From JBAYJY01 sp041664945 (GTDB taxonomy: Bacteria > UBP15 > UBA6099): a DNA stretch of 6,318 nt. Where the stretch lies: contig JBAYJY010000231.1 in assembly GCA_041664945.1 (NCBI GenBank), positions 1 to 6,318 of the forward strand. The letters run 5' to 3'. Shown piece after piece: positions 5,440-6,318 of the stretch; position 1 is the stretch's first letter; each line of letters opens with the position of its first letter. The translations under genes were made by a program, and so were the position numbers. Under the pieces are notes generated by a model. The model did not search any database, was not told the DNA's origin, and saw nothing but the letters and a program-made list of their open reading frames with translations.

Positions 5440-6318
5440 AGCCATAGTCGAGGCCAGCGGCGGTCTACTGCTTAACGGCAATAGCGCGCTGCGCGTTTCG
5501 CGAATCGTGAGGGACAGCCGCGAGGATTGTTCCCGCGCTCTTTACGTTCCTCTCGCCGGCGAGCGGTTCGACGGCCACGATTTTATAGAACAGGCGGCCG
5601 CGGCGGGCGCTGTTGGCGCTTTCATTTCAAAAGATATAAAAGCCAACCTGCCGAAGGATTTTATTCTGATACGGGTGGCAGACACGCTGAAAGCTTATCA
5701 GGCCGTAGCGCGGGCGAGCAGGTTGCGATACAACGTTTCGGTTATCGCTATCACCGGCAGTTGCGGAAAGACTTCTACGAAGAATCTGCTCTCGAACGTT
5801 CTCGGCAATAGAAAAGTGGCGCGCACTGAAAAAAATGAAAACAACGAAGTCGGCGTTCCCCTCACGCTTCTGAGAATGGACGGCGAAACGCAGGCGGCGA
5901 TCATTGAATGCGGGATGCGGGCAAAGGGCGAGATCGCGGACTTGGCGTCTATAGCGAGGCCGACGCACGGACTGATAACCAACATCGAGTCGACTCACAT
6001 CGGGCGTCTCGGGTCGCTCGAAGCGATTGCGGATGCGAAGGGCGAACTGCTTGAAGCGCTCGGGCGTGACAATTTCGCGTTTTTGAACGCTGACAACGCA
6101 TGGACGCCGAGGTTGATGAAAAAAACGGAGGCGAAGATTACGACTTTCGGTATAGAGGCGGGAGATGTGCGGGCGACAGACATACATTTTTCGCTGGACG
6201 GCGCGCGGTTCACACTCGAGACTCCGGCCGGAACAATTGAAGCCGGCGTTCCGTTTCCGGGCCGCGGAACGGTGTACAACGCTGCTGCGGCTGCGGCGGT
6301 GGCGCTATCTCTCGGAGA
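5420..6318 (+). CDS. murF: UDP-MurNAc-tripeptide:D-alanyl-D-alanine ligase MurF (3' end beyond the window)
   Basis: MurF adds the D-Ala-D-Ala dipeptide to UDP-MurNAc-tripeptide in the cytoplasm, completing the pentapeptide precursor. The frame is open from ATG 5420 to the window end (299 codons plus 2 nt), about two thirds of a usual 450-residue MurF. The N-terminal domain has R31-D32-S33-R34, LYVPLAGERFDGHDF and the AGAVGAF segment. The ATPase domain has the P-loop GSCGKTS (113-119, K117), NNEVGVPLTLLRM, E163-C-G-M166, RPTHGLITNI, H193, and DAKGELLEAL with K207 at the conserved AKGE lysine. The nucleotide-binding segment usually read as TxGNxNN is TEKNENN here (136-142). The window ends near the ATPase-to-C-terminal-domain transition, so the C-terminal domain cannot be assessed. 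No frameshift or stop is seen, so the truncation is due only to the window edge. Confidence 0.95.
   Translation, partial: MDAMEVKAIVEASGGLLLNGNSALRVSRIVRDSREDCSRALYVPLAGERFDGHDFIEQAAAAGAVGAFISKDIKANLPKDFILIRVADTLKAYQAVARASRLRYNVSVIAITGSCGKTSTKNLLSNVLGNRKVARTEKNENNEVGVPLTLLRMDGETQAAIIECGMRAKGEIADLASIARPTHGLITNIESTHIGRLGSLEAIADAKGELLEALGRDNFAFLNADNAWTPRLMKKTEAKITTFGIEAGDVRATDIHFSLDGARFTLETPAGTIEAGVPFPGRGTVYNAAAAAAVALSLG

Noticed and set aside
1..6318. A previously undescribed system such as a defence island, mobile element or toxin-antitoxin pair
   Set aside because: Every coding region is a known dcw gene in the canonical order, and there are no spare gene-sized gaps.

Overview
The window is a bacterial dcw (division and cell wall) cluster. 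All genes lie on the + strand, tightly packed, in the conserved order mraZ - rsmH (mraW) - ftsL - ftsI - murE - murF. The last gene is cut by the window end. I see no mobile element, RNA gene, CRISPR array or unknown gene cassette. The organism cannot be named from this sequence. Two features suggest a Gram-negative-type, diderm bacterium from a lineage distant from the model organisms: MurE carries the DNPR signature of meso-diaminopimelate ligases, and FtsI is a class B PBP without C-terminal PASTA domains. Several family motifs are also unusual (a charged insert in MraZ, altered signature motifs in RsmH).

Layout. Bases 1-188 are a non-coding leader. It holds a run of 10-bp direct repeats that looks like the MraZ operator (20-59, with two more copies at 71-90), a good extended -10 promoter (95-103) and two back-to-back hairpins (136-161 and 161-175) just before mraZ. 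After that there is almost no non-coding DNA: gaps are 15, 9, 37 and 12 nt, and murE and murF overlap by 20 nt. The one longer gap, before ftsI, can fold into a hairpin with the Shine-Dalgarno sequence in its loop.

How the genes work together. MraZ is the autoregulator of the operon. RsmH methylates 16S rRNA. FtsL and FtsI are divisome membrane proteins, a bitopic coiled-coil protein and the septal transpeptidase. MurE and MurF add meso-DAP and D-Ala-D-Ala to the UDP-MurNAc peptide, making the precursor whose pentapeptide FtsI later crosslinks.

The points most worth a second look are: the charged insert between the two halves of MraZ, with a frameshift-type heptamer inside it; the departures from consensus in three hallmark motifs of RsmH; the operator and leader structure; the hairpin at the ftsI start; and a change of codon usage near the start of ftsI. 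No wholly new system is evident.
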